This document shows positions 34,607 through 42,801 of a DNA stretch of 59,016 nt, in pieces. The DNA lies in the NCBI RefSeq assembly GCF_009377185.1, contig NZ_VJZC01000012.1, positions 1 through 59,016 on the forward strand. The letters are read 5' to 3'. Made by a program: the position numbers and the translations under genes. Each line of letters starts with the position of its first letter. Positions within the stretch are counted from its first letter, which is position 1. The notes below the pieces were generated by a model, which worked only from the letters and a program-made list of their open reading frames with translations, searched no databases and had not been told where the DNA came from. The DNA comes from Streptomyces spongiae (GTDB lineage Bacteria > Actinomycetota > Actinomycetes > Streptomycetales > Streptomycetaceae).

Positions 34607-36268
34607 TCAGTCCTCCACGGGATCCAGCAGCTCCAGCAGTTCCGCCAGCGGCAGCGGCTTGGGGAGGTGGGCGTCGAAGCCGGCGGACCGGGAACGTGCG
34701 TGGTCCGTGGGGTGGGTGAAGCCCGAGACGGCGATGAGACGGAGCTTTGTGCCGTGAGGGCGGGAGCGGATGCGCCGGGCGACCGTGCAGCCGTCGAGGT
34801 CGGGGAGGCCCAGGTCGCACAGCACGACGTCGAAGAGCTGCGACTCGGTCGCGGTGAGGGCGTCGGCGCCCGTGTGCACGGTGGTGACGTAGTGACCGTG
34901 TCGTTCGAGCAGGGTGCGGTACGTCGCGGCGAGGTCCGCGTTGTCCTCGGCGATCAGGATCGCGAGCTCGCGCCGCTTGTGATCCGGGGGCTTCGGGAGG
35001 GACAACTCGGGCGTGGTCGACGAGGGCAACGGGAGCCGTACCGTGAATACGGCACCCGTTCCCGGGCCGTCGCTCTGCGCGGTGATCGTGCCGTCGTGGA
35101 GTTCGGTGAGGGTGCGGGCGACGGAGAGCCCGAGGCCCAGGCCCTCGGGGGCGCGGGGACCGGCGGGTACCGCACGCATGAAAACGCCGAAGAGTTCCGC
35201 GGCCTGGTCGGGAGCGAAGCCGATTCCGTCGTCCTGGACGCGCAGGACGGCCTCGTCGCGTTCCGTGGTGAGCCGGACCGTCGTGTGGCCGCCCGGCAGC
35301 GTGTACTTGAGCGCGTTGGAGACCAGGTTCGTCAGGACCTGGGCCAGTCGCAGCCGGTCCCCGTCGACCAGAACCGGCTCCGTCGGCACCCGCACGTCCA
35401 GCGTGCGGTTCTCGTGCGCGAACAGGCCCCGGATGTCGGCGCAGGTACTGTCCACGACCGTGCGCAGGTCCGCCCGCTCGCGGACCAGCTCCAGCCGTCC
35501 GGTCACCGCCCGTGCACCGTCCAGCAGGTCGTTGCTCATCCGGGCGAGCGTCGCCAACTGGCGCTCCAGCACCGACAGGGCGGGATGGCCGCCCGACAGG
35601 TCCAGGGACAGCAGCTCGGTGGCCGCGGTCGCGGCGGCGAGCGGATTGCGCACCTCGTGCGCGAGCGTGGCGATGAACCGGTCCTTGGCCCGCTGCTCCT
35701 CCCGCGACCGCCTCCCCGCCGCGTCGAGTTCGAGGTTGACCATGCGCAGCTGCTCGTTCACCTCGCGTATCTCCCTGGCCCGTACGAACAGGTCGATCTC
35801 CATGCCCTCCGCCCGTTCCCGCGCGCGCCCCACCCGGCGCTGACACACGAACTCGGTGACGTCCTCGCCCCGGTGGATGACGTGTGCGACGTGCCCTTCG
35901 GGGTCCAGGACCGGTGTGTTGACGAAACTCCAGTACCGCTCGGTGAAGGCACCGTCGTCACCGGAGGGGAGGTCGTACCGCTGCAGCGCCATCGTGTCCG
36001 TGCGGCCGCTCGCCACCGCCGTCTCCAGCGAGCGGCGCAGATTCCTGACGCCGTCGGCCGACGGGTCGTCGGGGTTGTCGGGCAACACCTCGAAGACGGG
36101 CCGGCCGACGATGTCGCGGGTGGTGTGCGTGGCCGTGAGATACGCCCGGTTGACCTCCACGATCGTGAAGTCCGGTGCCAGGACGAGCGACGGAGAGGGC
36201 GTCGCGTCGAACAGACGCCGGAAGTCCGGGGCGGGAAGGGGGCGGGGAGCTGACATGTCCGGGCTCAC
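34607..36268 (-). CDS. Hybrid histidine kinase (PAS-HisKA-HATPase-receiver)
   Basis: 553 residues. A PAS-like domain (about 15-140), a short coiled coil, HisKA with phospho-acceptor His204 (LAHEVRNPL), HATPase_c (N box LTNLVSNALKY; G boxes QDDGIGFAP and GLGLGLSVA), then a C-terminal receiver with phospho-Asp485 (LCDLGLPDLDG) and Lys537 (PKP). No membrane helix, so it senses inside the cell. Starts 4 bases after the response-regulator stop; it has two phospho-sites and could relay to or compete with the OmpR-type regulator. GTG 36268 or ATG 36256 are both possible starts. Confidence 0.92.
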   Translation of the reverse strand: MSPDMSAPRPLPAPDFRRLFDATPSPSLVLAPDFTIVEVNRAYLTATHTTRDIVGRPVFEVLPDNPDDPSADGVRNLRRSLETAVASGRTDTMALQRYDLPSGDDGAFTERYWSFVNTPVLDPEGHVAHVIHRGEDVTEFVCQRRVGRARERAEGMEIDLFVRAREIREVNEQLRMVNLELDAAGRRSREEQRAKDRFIATLAHEVRNPLAAATAATELLSLDLSGGHPALSVLERQLATLARMSNDLLDGARAVTGRLELVRERADLRTVVDSTCADIRGLFAHENRTLDVRVPTEPVLVDGDRLRLAQVLTNLVSNALKYTLPGGHTTVRLTTERDEAVLRVQDDGIGFAPDQAAELFGVFMRAVPAGPRAPEGLGLGLSVARTLTELHDGTITAQSDGPGTGAVFTVRLPLPSSTTPELSLPKPPDHKRRELAILIAEDNADLAATYRTLLERHGHYVTTVHTGADALTATESQLFDVVLCDLGLPDLDGCTVARRIRSRPHGTKLRLIAVSGFTHPTDHARSRSAGFDAHLPKPLPLAELLELLDPVED

Positions 36269-36272
36269 CCCG

Positions 36273-36947
36273 TCACGGATCGAGACGGTAGCCGTAGCCG
36301 CGCACGGTGGTGATCCGCGGTGCGGGCGAGGGCAGCCGGGCCAGTTTGCCGCGCAGCCGGTACACGTGCTCGGTCACCGTCGCGGGCTGCCGCCAGGACG
36401 CACCCCAGACCTGGTGCAGCAGCAACTCGGCGGACAGGACCCGGCCGGGGGAGCGGGCGAGGGTCTCCAGTAGCGCGTACTCCTTCGGGCGCAGCGTCAG
36501 CAGGACACCCGCCGCGCTCGCCTGCCGGGCCCCCATGTCCACCCGCAGCACCCCGACCAGGAGCACCTCCGGCTCGTCCGGCGGCTGGGAACGGCGCAGC
36601 ACCGCCCGGATCCGGGCCACCAGCTCCCGCTGTGAGAACGGCTTCACGAGGTAGTCGTCCGCACCGATCTCCAGCCCCGCCACCCGGTCCGCCTCCTCGC
36701 CGCGCCCGCTGACGACGATCACCGGGAGACGGCTGGCGGACCGCAGGGCCCGCAGCAGTTCCAGGCCACTGCCGTCCGGCAGGCCCAGATCGAGGACCGC
36801 GAGATCGACGGCGCCGTCGCGCAGGACGGACCTGCCGGCCCGGGCGTCCATCACCCAGGTCACGATGAAACCCTGACGCTCCAGATAGGAACGGCACATG
36901 AGTGCGAAGTCGAGGTCGTCCTCGATCAGCGCGAGACGGGGGCGCAT
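36273..36947 (-). CDS. OmpR/PhoB-type response regulator
   Basis: 224 residues from ATG 36947 (GAGG 8-11 bases upstream; an ATG one codon earlier is equally possible). Receiver domain with acidic pocket E9-D10-D11, phospho-acceptor Asp53 (LAVLDLGLPDG) and Lys102 (LVKPF). The winged-helix DNA-binding domain (about 130-224) has LTLRPKEYALLETLA, VTEHVYRLRGKLA and the closing GYGYRLDP. First gene of a two-gene unit with the hybrid kinase, driven by a good -35/-10 pair at 37028-37056. Confidence 0.93.
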   Translation of the reverse strand: MRPRLALIEDDLDFALMCRSYLERQGFIVTWVMDARAGRSVLRDGAVDLAVLDLGLPDGSGLELLRALRSASRLPVIVVSGRGEEADRVAGLEIGADDYLVKPFSQRELVARIRAVLRRSQPPDEPEVLLVGVLRVDMGARQASAAGVLLTLRPKEYALLETLARSPGRVLSAELLLHQVWGASWRQPATVTEHVYRLRGKLARLPSPAPRITTVRGYGYRLDP

Positions 36948-37027
36948 CATCCCGCCTCGCCGGGTTCCGCCGCCGCCCACATGTTGTGGCCTTGGTGAGC
37001 GGGCGTTGAGGCCCCGACCATGTGGGG

Positions 37028-37056
37028 ACGGTAGAACGGAACTGCCCACGGTTCAA
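37028..37056 (-). promoter_or_regulatory. Promoter of the response-regulator/kinase operon
   Basis: On the minus strand TTGAAC (37056-37051), a 17-base spacer, and TACCGT (37033-37028) match the HrdB-type consensus. Transcription would start near 37020, giving a leader of about 75 bases. Confidence 0.5.
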
Positions 37057-37092
37057 GGGGGAGCCGACCGCGGGAAGTTATCGGGGGGAGTT

Positions 37093-37149
37093 CCGGTGTG
37101 GACTCGTGCGGAGCGGGGGAGGGCGTGCCGCCGCACGAGCCCACACCGG
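37093..37149 (-). terminator. 19-bp hairpin after the alcohol dehydrogenase gene
   Basis: CCGGTGTGGACTCGTGCGG (37093-37111) and its near-perfect reverse complement (37131-37149), loop 19 bases. The single A/C mismatch on the plus strand is a G-U pair in minus-strand RNA, so the stem is continuous only for the dehydrogenase transcript. It lies 23 bases after that gene's stop. Confidence 0.7.
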
Positions 37150-37172
37150 CGCGGCGCGCGGGGCCACCCCGG

Positions 37173-38192
37173 TCAGTGCCGCGCCGACAGGTCGTTGACC
37201 AGCACGGCCGCCCCGTCGAAGCGGCCCGCCTTGAGATCCTCCAGCGCCCGCCGCGCCTCGGACAGCGGATAGGTGTGTGTCGTCGCCCGCACGCCGTGGT
37301 GAGCCGCCAGCGCCAGGAATTCCCGTCCGTCCTCACGGGTGTTGGACGTGACGCTGCGCAGCTCCTTCTCGTAGAACAGCTCGCTCTCGTAGTGCAGCTC
37401 AGGCGTGTCGCTCAGGTGGATCCCGGCGACCGACAGCACCCCGCCGCGGTCCAGTGCGCGAAGGGCCACCGGTACCAGGTCGCCCACCGGGGCGAACAGG
37501 ATCGCGCTGTCCAGCGGTTCCGGTGGCACGTCGGACGGCCCGCCCGCTGAGGCGCACCCCAGCTCCAGCGCGAGCCGACGGGCGGCCGCTCCCCGGGTCA
37601 GGACGTGCACGGTCGCGCCCTGTGCCAGGGCCAGCTGCGCACACAGGTGCGCGCTGCCGCCGAACCCGTACAGTCCGAGCCGCCCGCCCGTCGGCAGCGC
37701 GGCCCGCCGCAGCGCCCGGTAGCCGATGATGCCCGCGCACAGCAGCGGCGCCACCGTCACGTCGTCGACATCCGCGGGCAGCCGGTACGCGAACGCGGCC
37801 GGAACGGTCGTGTACTCCGCGTAACCGCCGTCGGCGTCCCACCCCGTGTACCGGGACTCGGGGCACAGGTTCTCGGCGCCGCGCACGCAGTACGCGCAGG
37901 TGCCGTCGGTGTACCGCAGCCAGGCCACACCCACGCGGTCGCCCAGCGCGTACGCGCGGACGTCCTCGCCGATCGCCGCCACGACGCCCACGACCTCGTG
38001 CCCCGGGGTGACCCCGGGACGGTGCACGGGCAGATCACCCTCGCTGACGTGCAGGTCCGTGCGGCACACACCGCTCGCGCGGACGTGCACGAGCAGCTCG
38101 TCCGGCCGGGGCACCGGCATCGGCTTCTCGACGAACCGCAGCGGCCCGCCCTCGATCGGCCCCGGCCGGAACACCTCCCAGGCGTGCATCAT
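37173..38192 (-). CDS. Zinc-dependent medium-chain alcohol dehydrogenase
   Basis: 339 residues (ATG 38192, AAAGGGGG upstream; ATG 38189 also possible). The GroES-like N-domain has the catalytic-zinc Cys (SGVCRTDLH) and GHEVVG; the Rossmann domain has YGFGGSAHL. The structural-zinc lobe, usually four Cys, reads DGTCAYC...NLC, so the first Cys is Asp here. [12 protein letters not shown] is typical of the AdhA-like subgroup. Oxidises alcohols or reduces aldehydes with NAD(P). Divergent from the two-domain VOC gene; ends at a strong hairpin. Confidence 0.9.
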   Translation of the reverse strand: MMHAWEVFRPGPIEGGPLRFVEKPMPVPRPDELLVHVRASGVCRTDLHVSEGDLPVHRPGVTPGHEVVGVVAAIGEDVRAYALGDRVGVAWLRYTDGTCAYCVRGAENLCPESRYTGWDADGGYAEYTTVPAAFAYRLPADVDDVTVAPLLCAGIIGYRALRRAALPTGGRLGLYGFGGSAHLCAQLALAQGATVHVLTRGAAARRLALELGCASAGGPSDVPPEPLDSAILFAPVGDLVPVALRALDRGGVLSVAGIHLSDTPELHYESELFYEKELRSVTSNTREDGREFLALAAHHGVRATTHTYPLSEARRALEDLKAGRFDGAAVLVNDLSARH

Positions 38193-38297
38193 CCGGCCCC
38201 CTTTCGTCCACGACCACCGCGCCGCCGCACCACCAGTTTGCGGGATTCCGTCCCATTCGGCGCGCATCTCGCTCCGACCCTGTCTAGCGTGAAAAAA

Positions 38298-38310
38298 GAG
38301 GAATATCCTC
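38298..38310. promoter_or_regulatory. Palindrome GAGGA-ATA-TCCTC before the VOC gene
   Basis: A 5-3-5 inverted repeat 40 bases upstream of ATG 38350. A TAGCGT hexamer (38285-38290) lies just before it and could be its -10, which would put the palindrome at +1. Operator role is a guess. Confidence 0.3.
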
Positions 38311-38349
38311 CCAGAGGCAAACCATCCGTCGAACCGAAGAGAGCCAGTC

Positions 38350-39147
38350 ATGGCTGTACGACAAGAGGGAACGCCCTGCTGGGCCGACGCGATGTTCAGT
38401 GACGTCGAGGGGGCGAAGAGCTTCTACGGCGACGTACTCGGCTGGACGTTCGGCGAGGCGCAGTCGGAGTACGGCAACTACACGCAGGCATACGTCGACG
38501 GCAAGGCGGTCGCCGCCGTCGTCCCGCCCATGCCCGGTCAGGAGGGTCAGTCCGCATGGTGCGTGTACCTCGCCTCGGCGGACGTCAAGGCCACCGCCGA
38601 GCGGGTCCGTCGATACGGCGGTGAGGCGCTGATGGAGCCGATGCAGGTCGGTGACTTCGGCTCGATGCTGCTGGCCCGCGACCCGAGCGGCGTCGTCTTC
38701 GGCGCCTGGCAGGCGGGCACCCACGAGGGCTTCGAGGCGACGGGTACACCCGGCGCGTACGCCTGGTGCGAGGTCTTCACCCGCGAGCCCGAGAAGTCCG
38801 ACGCGTTCTTCCCTGCCGTCTTCGGCTACAAGGCGAAGCAGATGGAGGACGACCAGGTCGACTTCCGGCTCTTCGAGCTCGGCGGGGACACGGTCATGGG
38901 CCGTATGAAGATGACGGAGGAGTTCCCGCCCGAGGTGCCGCCGTACATCAACGTCTACTTCGCCGTCGACGACTGCGACGTGGCGATCAAGAGTGCGACC
39001 GAGCTGGGTGGCGTTCTCCGCTTCGGCCCGATGAACACCCCGTTCGGCCGCTTCGCGGCCCTCAGCGACCCGCAGGGAGCCTCGTTCTCCGTCATCGACC
39101 TCACCACCACCGAGGGTGAGATGCCGAAGACCAGGGACGTGACCTGA
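38350..39147 (+). CDS. Two-domain VOC/glyoxalase-fold protein
   Basis: 265 residues with two VOC modules: about 8-120 ([33 protein letters not shown]) and about 135-250 ([32 protein letters not shown]). Each has the DPxG turn typical of the family. Streptomyces relatives are often annotated as hydroxylase or glyoxalase-like; no catalytic metal set can be assigned with confidence. Cytoplasmic, probably transcribed alone. Confidence 0.88.
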   Translation: MAVRQEGTPCWADAMFSDVEGAKSFYGDVLGWTFGEAQSEYGNYTQAYVDGKAVAAVVPPMPGQEGQSAWCVYLASADVKATAERVRRYGGEALMEPMQVGDFGSMLLARDPSGVVFGAWQAGTHEGFEATGTPGAYAWCEVFTREPEKSDAFFPAVFGYKAKQMEDDQVDFRLFELGGDTVMGRMKMTEEFPPEVPPYINVYFAVDDCDVAIKSATELGGVLRFGPMNTPFGRFAALSDPQGASFSVIDLTTTEGEMPKTRDVT

Positions 39148-39209
39148 ACCCTCCGGCGGAACCGAAGCCAGGCACCACACCCGTGGGCCGCGCGCTTCCC
39201 AGGTCGTGG

Positions 39210-39215
39210 CATGAT
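39210..39215 (+). promoter_or_regulatory. Putative -10 box CATGAT for the RNase H gene
   Basis: CATGAT (one mismatch to TAnnnT) ends 7 bases before ATG 39223, and no ribosome-binding site precedes the ATG. Fits leaderless transcription. Confidence 0.3.
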
Positions 39216-39222
39216 CGGACCC

Positions 39223-39921
39223 ATGGAACGCGTAGTGGCCGCCTGTGACGGGGCGTCGAAGGGCAACCCCGGACCGGCCGGCTGGGCCTGGGTGCTCGCC
39301 GACGCCGAGGAGACCCCCACCCGCTGGGAGGCCGGTCCCCTCGGCAAGGCCACCAACAACGTCGCCGAACTCACCGCCCTGGAGCGGCTGCTCGCGTCCA
39401 CGGACCCGGGCGTACCGCTCGAGATCCGCATGGACTCGCAGTACGCGATGAAGGCGGTCACCACGTGGCTGCCCGGCTGGAAGCGCAACGGCTGGCGGAC
39501 GGCCGCGGGCAAGCCCGTCGCCAACCAGGAGCTCGTCGTGCGGATCGACGAGCTCCTGGAGGGACGTTCGGTCGACTTCCGCTACGTTCCCGCCCACCAG
39601 GTCGACGGTGACCGCCTCAACGACTTCGCCGACCGCGCCGCGAGCCAGGCGGCCACCGTCCAGGAACCCGCAAGCAGCGACCTGGGCTCACCGGAGCCGC
39701 CCCCCGCCCCGGCCGGCACCCTCACTTCTTCGAAGGCCAAGCCGAAGAAGGCCGCCGCACGCAAAGGCGCCTCGTCCCGGACGAGCTCCCGCACGATCAA
39801 GGCCAAGTTCCCCGGTCGCTGCGTGTGCGGGCGCCCCTACGCGGCGGGCGAGCCCATCGCGAAGAACGACCAGGGGTGGGGCCACCCGGAGTGCCGTACG
39901 GCAGCTGCAGCGGGCGCGTAA
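39223..39921 (+). CDS. RNase HI with C-terminal CxC/HxxC metal-binding tail
   Basis: 232 residues. The RNase H fold (1-145) has all four acids: Asp9 (ACDGASKGNPG), Glu49 (NVAELTAL), Asp71 (RMDSQY) and Asp137 (NDFADRAA). It hydrolyses the RNA strand of RNA-DNA hybrids. Residues about 150-195 are a Pro/Ala/Lys/Ser-rich basic linker, followed by RCVCGRPYAAGEPI and GHPECR: a Cys-x-Cys plus His-x-x-Cys pattern that could bind one zinc. The added tail would help nucleic-acid binding. ATG 39223 was chosen over 39211 because of a leaderless-type -10 and because the fold begins at once. Confidence 0.88.
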   Translation: MERVVAACDGASKGNPGPAGWAWVLADAEETPTRWEAGPLGKATNNVAELTALERLLASTDPGVPLEIRMDSQYAMKAVTTWLPGWKRNGWRTAAGKPVANQELVVRIDELLEGRSVDFRYVPAHQVDGDRLNDFADRAASQAATVQEPASSDLGSPEPPPAPAGTLTSSKAKPKKAAARKGASSRTSSRTIKAKFPGRCVCGRPYAAGEPIAKNDQGWGHPECRTAAAAGA

Positions 39922-39950
39922 CGGGAGCATCACCCTCCCTGCTGTTACGC
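39916..39950 (+). terminator. Hairpin overlapping the RNase H stop codon
   Basis: GCGTAAC (39916-39922) pairs with GTTACGC (39944-39950), and GGGAG (39923-39927) with CTCCC (39935-39939), giving a 12-bp stem with a 4-base bulge. The TAA stop is in the left arm. Confidence 0.5.
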
Positions 39951-39993
39951 TGCGCATTCAACGTGTCGCTCTGTGCAATGCAGGGGAGTGTGC

Positions 39994-41205
39994 ATGAAGA
40001 TCGCGTGCGTCGGCGGCGGCCCCGCAAACCTGTACTTCTCGATCCTGATGAAACGCCAGGACCCGTCCTGCGACATCACCGTCCACGAGCGCAACCCGGC
40101 CGGCTCGACCTACGGCTGGGGCGTCACCTACTGGGCCGGGCTGCTCGACAAGCTTCGCGAGAACGACCCCGAGTCGGCGGCGGCCGTCAGTGAGAACTCG
40201 GTCCGCTGGAGCGACGGAGTCGCCCATGTCCGCGACGTCCGTACGGTCCACCGCGGCGACGACGGCTTCGGCATCGGCCGGCGCCGCATGCTCGATCTGC
40301 TCGCCGGGCGCGCCGAATCCCTCGGAGTGCGGCTGGAGTTCGAGCGCGACATCGCGGCGGACCGCATCCCGGACGCCGACCTGGTGGTGGCGGGCGACGG
40401 AGTCAACAGCGCCCTGCGCGAGCGCCACGCCCGCCACTTCGGCACCGACGTCCGGCTCGGCCGCAACCGCTACATCTGGCTCGGCACCACCCAGGTCTTC
40501 GACACGTTCACGTTCTCCTTCCAGGAGACCGACCACGGCTGGATCTGGGCCTACGCCTACGGGTTCAGCGGGGAGCAGAGCACCTGTGTCGTGGAGTGCT
40601 CCCCGGAGACCTGGACCGGACTCGGGCTCGACCGCGCCGGCGAGGCGGACGGACTGGCCCTGCTGGAGAAGCTGTTCGCCGACATCCTCGACGGCCACCC
40701 GCTGATCGGCCGGGACCGGGCCGACGGCGCCGCGCAGTGGCTGAACTTCCGCACCCTGACCAACCGCACGTGGTCCCGCGGCAACCTCGTCCTCATCGGC
40801 GACGCCGCCCACACCACGCACTACTCCATCGGCGCGGGCACCACCCTCGCCCTGGAGGACGCCATCTCCCTGGCCGGAGCCCTGCGTGACCGCACGGAAC
40901 TCCGGCCGGCGCTCGCCCGGTACGAACGGGAGCGCAAGGCCGAACTCCTCCGGCTGCAGAGCGCGGCCCGCCTGAGCGCCCAGTGGTACGAGAACCTCCC
41001 GCGCTACATCCACCTGCCCCCACGGCAGATGTTCGCCCTCCTCGGCCAGCGCCACTCCCCGTTGCTGCCGTACGTACCGCCGCAGCTGTACTACCGACTC
41101 GACCGTGCCGCCGGGCAGTTGGAGGTGCTGCGCCGCTTCAAGCGCTGGCTGGGCCCGCGTCTGGCCCGCACGGCGCAGACCCGCGCACTGGCCTCACGGA
41201 GGTAG
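39994..41205 (+). CDS. FAD-dependent monooxygenase (salicylyl/anthraniloyl-CoA hydroxylase-like)
   Basis: 403 residues from ATG 39994 with GGGGAG 5-10 bases upstream. The start KIACVGGGPANLYFSILMKR and TYGWGVTYWAGLLDKLRENDPES resemble the FAD half of anthraniloyl-CoA monooxygenase and salicylyl-CoA 5-hydroxylase. The second FAD/NADPH motif is VVAGDGVNSALRE; the third is GDAAHTTHYSIGAGTTLALE. The dinucleotide motif is GGGPAN, with Asn replacing the third Gly. The C-terminal flavin-reductase half of those bifunctional enzymes is absent. Probably hydroxylates an aromatic substrate; substrate unknown. Confidence 0.85.
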   Translation: MKIACVGGGPANLYFSILMKRQDPSCDITVHERNPAGSTYGWGVTYWAGLLDKLRENDPESAAAVSENSVRWSDGVAHVRDVRTVHRGDDGFGIGRRRMLDLLAGRAESLGVRLEFERDIAADRIPDADLVVAGDGVNSALRERHARHFGTDVRLGRNRYIWLGTTQVFDTFTFSFQETDHGWIWAYAYGFSGEQSTCVVECSPETWTGLGLDRAGEADGLALLEKLFADILDGHPLIGRDRADGAAQWLNFRTLTNRTWSRGNLVLIGDAAHTTHYSIGAGTTLALEDAISLAGALRDRTELRPALARYERERKAELLRLQSAARLSAQWYENLPRYIHLPPRQMFALLGQRHSPLLPYVPPQLYYRLDRAAGQLEVLRRFKRWLGPRLARTAQTRALASRR

Positions 41206-41248
41206 CGCCCCCACGCGGTCGGCGACTGACGGTGGTGCGCCGTGCCCG

Positions 41249-41890
41249 TCAGTTCACGCCCTGCGGCCGGAACTGGATGCTGATGCGCGGGCCCGTCGCG
41301 CGGTGTGTCTTGGGTACGGCGTGATCCCACGTGCGCTGGCAGGAGCCGCCCATCACGATCAGGTCGCCGTGGCCCAGAGGGAACCGCTGGGTGTCGCCGC
41401 CCCGGCGGGGACGCAGGGCCAGATCACGTGCCGTGCCCACCGACAGGATGGCCACCATCGTGTCCTGGCGGGCGCCCCGGCCGATCCGGTCGCCGTGCCA
41501 GGCCACGCTGTCCCGGCCGTCGCGGTAGTAGCAGAGCCCGGCCGTGACGAACGGTTCGCCCAGTTCGCCGGCGTAGCGTGCGGTGAGCGCGTCGCGGGCC
41601 TCGTCGAGGACGGGGTGCGGCAGCGGATCGTCGGCCGCGTAGTACGCCAGCAGCCGGGGTACGTCGACGACCTGCTCGTACATCTGCCGCCGCTCGGCCC
41701 GCCAGGGCACCTCCTCGGCGAGGTGCGCGAAGAGTGCGTCGGCTCCGCTCAGCCATCCGGGCAGCAGGTCGATCCAGGCCCCCGCGCCGAGTGCGACCCG
41801 GCGTGTCCCTTCCAGCGGTGAGAGCTGGACGGTGTCGGACTGGTCGAAGAGCGAGCCCTGGAGGGGCGGGCCCTTGAGGTGCGTGGCCAT
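41249..41890 (-). CDS. alkB: AlkB-type 2-oxoglutarate/Fe(II) dioxygenase (DNA repair)
   Basis: 213 residues from ATG 41890. Iron ligands His132, Asp134 (AWHGDRIG) and His190 (TWDHAVPK); 2-oxoglutarate-binding Arg202 and Arg208 in RISIQFR. The N-terminal nucleotide-recognition lid and the LCYYRDGRDSVAWH block are typical. Removes alkyl groups from bases such as 1-methyladenine and 3-methylcytosine by oxidation. A TACGCT box 7 bases before the ATG and no ribosome site suggest a leaderless mRNA. Convergent with the monooxygenase. Confidence 0.9.
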   Translation of the reverse strand: MATHLKGPPLQGSLFDQSDTVQLSPLEGTRRVALGAGAWIDLLPGWLSGADALFAHLAEEVPWRAERRQMYEQVVDVPRLLAYYAADDPLPHPVLDEARDALTARYAGELGEPFVTAGLCYYRDGRDSVAWHGDRIGRGARQDTMVAILSVGTARDLALRPRRGGDTQRFPLGHGDLIVMGGSCQRTWDHAVPKTHRATGPRISIQFRPQGVN

Positions 41891-41897
41891 ACGCGCC

Positions 41898-41903
41898 AGC
41901 GTA
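41898..41903 (-). promoter_or_regulatory. Putative -10 box TACGCT for a leaderless alkB transcript
   Basis: TACGCT on the minus strand ends 7 bases before ATG 41890. No Shine-Dalgarno between. Confidence 0.4.
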
Positions 41904-42004
41904 CCTCGCATTCGGATGAATGTTCGAGCGGAAGGGGGTGGGTGCAGGCTCCGGTGTCCGTGAGGTCGAGTGCCCCGCCCCGGCCGCGGCGGGGCACCCC
42001 CACG

Positions 42005-42682
42005 TCAGTGCTGTTGGACCTTCTGCGGGGTCGCCTCGCTCGGCCGTACGACCACGAAGCCCTCGCCCTCCAGCTTCAGCTGGACGGCCTCACCGGAGCC
42101 GCCGCGGATCATCGAACCGAACGACTGCGACCGGTGCAGGGACGTGTGCAAGTGGGCCGACCAGCCCACCACGGCGTCGGTGTCGACGAACACGGGCTGC
42201 TGGTGCGACACGGGGATGACCAGCGGATTGCCCTCGCAGACCAGCCCGAGCTTCCCCTGACCGGTGAACACGCTGTTGAACAGACCGCCGCCGGTGACGC
42301 CCGCGCCCTTCACCGTCTTGATCTCGTACGCCAGTGTGGGATCGAAGCAGAGCACGTTGCGCCCGTTGACGGTGAGCGCGTCCCCCGGGTCGATCTCGAC
42401 GACGAAGCAGTTCTGCGCCTCGTGCGCGAACCACGCCTCGCCCTGCCCGCGCACCGTCATCAGTGGCAGCCCCTCGCCGGTGACCGCGCGCTTGAGCATG
42501 CCGCCCATGCCTTGGCCCTTGCGTTCGAACTGCAGATTCCCCCGGTAGGCGATCATCGCCCCCTGCCGCGCGAGCATCTCCCCGTTGAGGGCGTACTTGA
42601 TGGTCTTCGCGTTCTGCACGCTCATCCCCGGCGCGTACGCCGGTTGCACCATGTGCTCGCTGGAAAAGAGATCACCCTTCAT
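42005..42682 (-). CDS. AIM24-family protein
   Basis: 225 residues from ATG 42682. The tract from NAKTIKYALNGEMLARQGAM through FERKGQGMGGMLKRAVTGEG to GEAWFAHEAQNCFVVEI is the AIM24/TIGR00266-like beta-sandwich signature. No membrane helix. AIM24 is named from a yeast mitochondrial protein of unclear role; bacterial members are abundant in actinobacteria, with function unknown. Divergent from the sugar-kinase gene; upstream ribosome site is weak. Confidence 0.87.
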   Translation of the reverse strand: MKGDLFSSEHMVQPAYAPGMSVQNAKTIKYALNGEMLARQGAMIAYRGNLQFERKGQGMGGMLKRAVTGEGLPLMTVRGQGEAWFAHEAQNCFVVEIDPGDALTVNGRNVLCFDPTLAYEIKTVKGAGVTGGGLFNSVFTGQGKLGLVCEGNPLVIPVSHQQPVFVDTDAVVGWSAHLHTSLHRSQSFGSMIRGGSGEAVQLKLEGEGFVVVRPSEATPQKVQQH

Positions 42683-42801
42683 GCAGGCATGCTGTCCCGG
42701 AGGCACTGCCTCCGCCAAGTTCGGCGCACCGCATTGTCGCCGCCCTGGAACGGAAGGATTGCCGAGTGCCGTACCCGCGCAGTGAAGGGAGCCGTGACCG
42801 C

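Noticed and set aside
32484..35846. 1120-residue open frame on the minus strand across the SpoIIE-type and kinase genes
   Set aside because: Low-complexity antisense/off-frame product; every segment overlaps better-supported domains.
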